Positions 61,683-64,000 of a DNA stretch of 64,000 nucleotides are shown here, piece after piece (position 1 is the first letter of the stretch; each line of letters starts with the position of its first letter). This stretch comes from an uncultured Flavobacteriaceae bacterium. GTDB taxonomy: Bacteria > Bacteroidota > Bacteroidia > Flavobacteriales > Flavobacteriaceae. The notes beneath the pieces were generated by a model that ran no database searches, was not told the DNA's origin, and was given only the letters and a program-made list of their open reading frames with translations. Where the stretch lies: assembly GCA_947493535.1 (NCBI GenBank), contig CANLRK010000001.1, positions 372,001 through 436,000 on the forward strand, in the 5' to 3' direction. A program made the position numbers and the translations under genes.

Positions 61683-63719
61683 TTAGTTTAGTGCCGAAGC
61701 TTCAGCAGCTAAAAGATCATTATCGTCATTTGCAGCAGCAGCAATAAAATTTGTTATAGCTGTTGTCTTTTCTTGTCCGTTTTTAAGTAAAACACCTAAG
61801 GTTAATACTACAGCAATGCGCGTACCTACCTTTTTAGCAGGCGTATCAAATAAAGCTGCAACATCTTCATATGAAACATCTTCGGCGTAGTTTAAAATTT
61901 TTGCTTTTGCCGCATCTAATTTACCACCAGTTAAATTTGCATATTTTTTACCTATTTTTTTAATTTCATTAATAGGATTTTTTGCAGCTTGTTGCGACTG
62001 ATTATTTGTTGATTTACTGTTGTTATTTTGTTGAGGTTTAGGCTTTTGTTTTGCCCAAGAATCTTTTAAACCTACGGTTTTATTAAACACTAAATTTTCA
62101 GAAGTACTATCTACATCAATATTAAAATACCCCAAACGTTGAAACTGAAAACCTTCACCAACACTAGCTTCTTTTAAATAAGGTTCTACATATGCATCAT
62201 TAATAATTTGTAAAGAGTTTGGGTTTATAAATGTCATAAAATCAGTATCTGAATGACTATCAGGAGCTTCATCTACAAACAACCTATCATATACTCTAAC
62301 CTCAGCCTTTACCGCGTGTTTAATAGAAACCCAATGTAAGGTACCTTTAACTTTACGCGTACTAGCTTCGGTTCCACTACCTGATCTTGAATCTGCATCG
62401 TGAGTACAATGAATTTCGGTAATTACTCCATTTGCATCTTTAATTACGGATTCTGCTTTAATAATATAAGCATTTTTTAAACGCACTTCTTTACCAATTG
62501 TTAATCGGAAATACTTACTACCCGCATCTTCTTTAAAGTCTTCACGCTCTATATATAACTCACGTGAAAAAGGAACGGTATGTGTGCCAGCGTTTTCTTT
62601 TTCAGGGTTATTATCTGCAGTTAATAGCTCTTCTTTGCCTTCTGGGTAATCTGTAATTACTAGTTTTACAGGATTTAAAACACCCATAACTCTTGTGGCA
62701 GTTTTATTTAAATCTTCGCGAATACAGAATTCTAATAAGGATACATCTGTAACACTATCGCGTTTTGAAACACCAGAAACATCACTAAATTTTCTAATAG
62801 AAGCTGGAGTGTATCCTCTACGGCGTAAACCAGAAATGGTAGGCATTCTAGGGTCGTCCCAACCTGTAACTACCTTATCTTCAACCAAACGTAAAAGTTT
62901 ACGTTTACTCATAATGGTATAGCTCAAATTTCTACGCGCAAACTCACGTTGTTTAGGGCGTAGTTTTGAACTGTCGTAAATCTGATTTAAAAACCAGTCA
63001 TACAATTCACGATGAGGTTTGAACTCTAAGGTACATATAGAATGTGAAATTTGTTCAATGTAATCAGACTCTCCATGAGCCCAATCGTACATTGGATATA
63101 TGCACCAATTGTTAGCCGTGCGATGGTGATGTTTTTTTAAAATACGGTAAATGATAGGATCGCGCATAAGCATATTGTCGGAAGCCATATCTATTTTAGC
63201 TCGTAACACATAGGTTCCTTCTTCAAAAGCACCCTCTTTCATTTGTTCAAATAACGATAGGTTTTCTGCTACTGTAGTATTTCTGTAAGGGCTTTCGCTA
63301 CCAGGCTCACCATGAGTTCCTTTTTGTTTAGCCATTTCATCAGCAGATTGTCCATCAACATACGCTTTTCCTTTTTTGATAAGTAGAATAGCCCAGTCGT
63401 ATAATTGCTGAAAATAGTCGGAAGAGTAACATTCGTTTGCCCATTGAAAACCAAGCCATGCAACATCTCGTTTAATGGCATCAACATATTCTTGTTCCTC
63501 TTTAGCAGGGTTGGTATCGTCAAAACGAAGGTTAACAGGGGCATTGTATTTATTCCCTAAACCAAAGTTTAAGCAAATAGCTGCAGCATGACCAATATGT
63601 AAATATCCGTTGGGCTCTGGCGGAAAACGAAAGCGTAACTTATCTTTTGATAAGCCAGCGTGTAAATCGTCTTCAACAATTTGCTCAATAAAATTTAATG
63701 ATTTTGTTTCTTCTGACAT
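61683..63719 (-). CDS. glnS: Glutaminyl-tRNA synthetase with C-terminal extension
   Basis: 678 residues of a class I synthetase; E. coli GlnRS has about 554. The HIGH motif is residues 41-44 (PPEPNGYLHIGHA) and KMSKS is in SYTIMSKRKLL. The anticodon-binding beta-barrels follow. After about residue 555 come a Gln/Asn/Ser-rich linker and a helical domain (NPINEIKKIGKKYANLTG onwards), of an unassigned type. It charges tRNA-Gln directly, so the cell has no need of the transamidation route for that tRNA. Confidence 0.95.
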   Translation of the reverse strand: MSEETKSLNFIEQIVEDDLHAGLSKDKLRFRFPPEPNGYLHIGHAAAICLNFGLGNKYNAPVNLRFDDTNPAKEEQEYVDAIKRDVAWLGFQWANECYSSDYFQQLYDWAILLIKKGKAYVDGQSADEMAKQKGTHGEPGSESPYRNTTVAENLSLFEQMKEGAFEEGTYVLRAKIDMASDNMLMRDPIIYRILKKHHHRTANNWCIYPMYDWAHGESDYIEQISHSICTLEFKPHRELYDWFLNQIYDSSKLRPKQREFARRNLSYTIMSKRKLLRLVEDKVVTGWDDPRMPTISGLRRRGYTPASIRKFSDVSGVSKRDSVTDVSLLEFCIREDLNKTATRVMGVLNPVKLVITDYPEGKEELLTADNNPEKENAGTHTVPFSRELYIEREDFKEDAGSKYFRLTIGKEVRLKNAYIIKAESVIKDANGVITEIHCTHDADSRSGSGTEASTRKVKGTLHWVSIKHAVKAEVRVYDRLFVDEAPDSHSDTDFMTFINPNSLQIINDAYVEPYLKEASVGEGFQFQRLGYFNIDVDSTSENLVFNKTVGLKDSWAKQKPKPQQNNNSKSTNNQSQQAAKNPINEIKKIGKKYANLTGGKLDAAKAKILNYAEDVSYEDVAALFDTPAKKVGTRIAVVLTLGVLLKNGQEKTTAITNFIAAAANDDNDLLAAEASALN

Positions 63720-63737
63720 AGTTCAAAATTTGATAGA

Positions 63738-63745
63738 CAAAATTA
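63738..63745 (-). promoter_or_regulatory. Bacteroidota -7 box (TAATTTTG, minus strand) for glnS
   Basis: CAAAATTA on the plus strand, 18 bases upstream of the glnS start; a -33 TTG is not evident. Confidence 0.4.
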
Positions 63746-63957
63746 CTGAAAATGCTTTACATATCTACAGCTCTTAATAGTTGTTTTTTAATAGTGTAAA
63801 TATTTGTATATCAGTAAAATAAATTGTATTTTAGTTAACTCCCACAAAATTTCACACTTACATTACTTTAGATTATTGTTGCAATAGCTTAACAAGTTGC
63901 AAAATAGTTTGTAGGTAAAACTGAAAGATTAACAACCATAAATAAAATTACAACACG

Positions 63958-64000
63958 ATGAAAAAGAAAGTTAGAACGGTTTTTAATAAGTTGAATAACC
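63958..64000 (+). CDS. Start of an unidentified gene (runs off the right edge)
   Basis: An ATG at 63958 opens a frame MKKKVRTVFNKLNN that is still open at the last base. The basic start could be the beginning of a short signal or a cytoplasmic protein; 14 codons do not allow a function. The preceding 238 bases (63720-63957) are AT-rich and hold only the glnS promoter box. Confidence 0.4.
   Translation, partial: MKKKVRTVFNKLNN

Noticed and set aside
1-64000. GC-skew switch at 42 kb as proof of the origin
   Set aside because: Hand counts over a few lines gave mixed results dominated by coding-strand bias, so no skew claim is made.

Overview
The window is a stretch of an AT-rich chromosome from a member of the Flavobacteriaceae (Bacteroidota), probably marine. 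Supporting signs are the Bacteroidota promoter signature (TTG, 17-23 bases, TAnnTTTG) upstream of several genes, lipoprotein and signal peptides of flavobacterial type, many genes of known flavobacterial families (DUF4175, DUF6909-like, DUF6370, GH3, PorT-like barrels), and glutaminyl-tRNA synthetase with a C-terminal extension. No rRNA, IS element, CRISPR array or prophage was seen. The genus cannot be named from the sequence alone.

Layout. 1-8.9 kb: a leftward surface-polysaccharide locus holding the start of pseF, then pseC and pseB (pseudaminic acid), wbpP/tviC and wbpO/tviB-type enzymes (UDP-GlcNAc to UDP-GalNAc(A)), rfbDCAB (dTDP-L-rhamnose) and a Wzz-like chain-length protein. 8.9-17 kb: a DUF6909-like protein with a nucleoside-phosphorylase-like C-terminus, a GH3 protein, an M23 peptidase, tatA, tex, rsmI and a hypothetical gene. 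17-31 kb: mostly rightward housekeeping and envelope genes (tdk, alr, mscL, asd, a Na+/H+ antiporter, an S8 lipoprotein protease, an M1 aminopeptidase, rnpA, an S41 protease, an OmpA protein with two domains). 31-41.6 kb: a leftward block (GNAT, CDF transporter, rnr, a methyltransferase, mnmG, ybeY, a giant DUF4175 protein). 41.6-42.3 kb: a 737-base AT-rich gap, then gltX. 43.8-48.6 kb: an outer-membrane protein, SPFH/YbjQ, a LysE transporter and a large PLP enzyme. 48.7-53.6 kb: an accessory island, all leftward. 53.7-64 kb: tRNA-Cys, folB, pgk, holB, aqpZ, an OmpH-like lipoprotein, deoC-deoD-rpiB, a serine hydrolase, glnS and the start of one more gene.

Two regions deserve attention. (1) Three parS-like palindromes lie beside mnmG (35.9 and 37.8 kb), and the nearby 737-base gap holds repeated 9-mers one base away from the DnaA-box consensus. 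Together with rnpA and mnmG, both classical origin neighbours, this makes the area a candidate chromosomal origin/partition region. (2) The island at 48.7-53.6 kb looks like an array of mobile gene cassettes: short single-gene or two-gene units, all in one orientation, separated by long imperfect palindromes that resemble integron attC sites, with no integrase in view and a tRNA-Cys at its edge. Its cargo includes an overlapping pair of probable DNA-repair genes (a spore-photoproduct-lyase-like radical SAM protein and an AlkD-like glycosylase).

How genes work together. The polysaccharide locus supplies three kinds of activated sugar for one O-antigen or capsule. deoD, deoC and rpiB form a nucleoside-salvage and pentose-phosphate unit. 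The SPFH and YbjQ genes are translationally coupled. Most convergent gene pairs share a bidirectional hairpin terminator.
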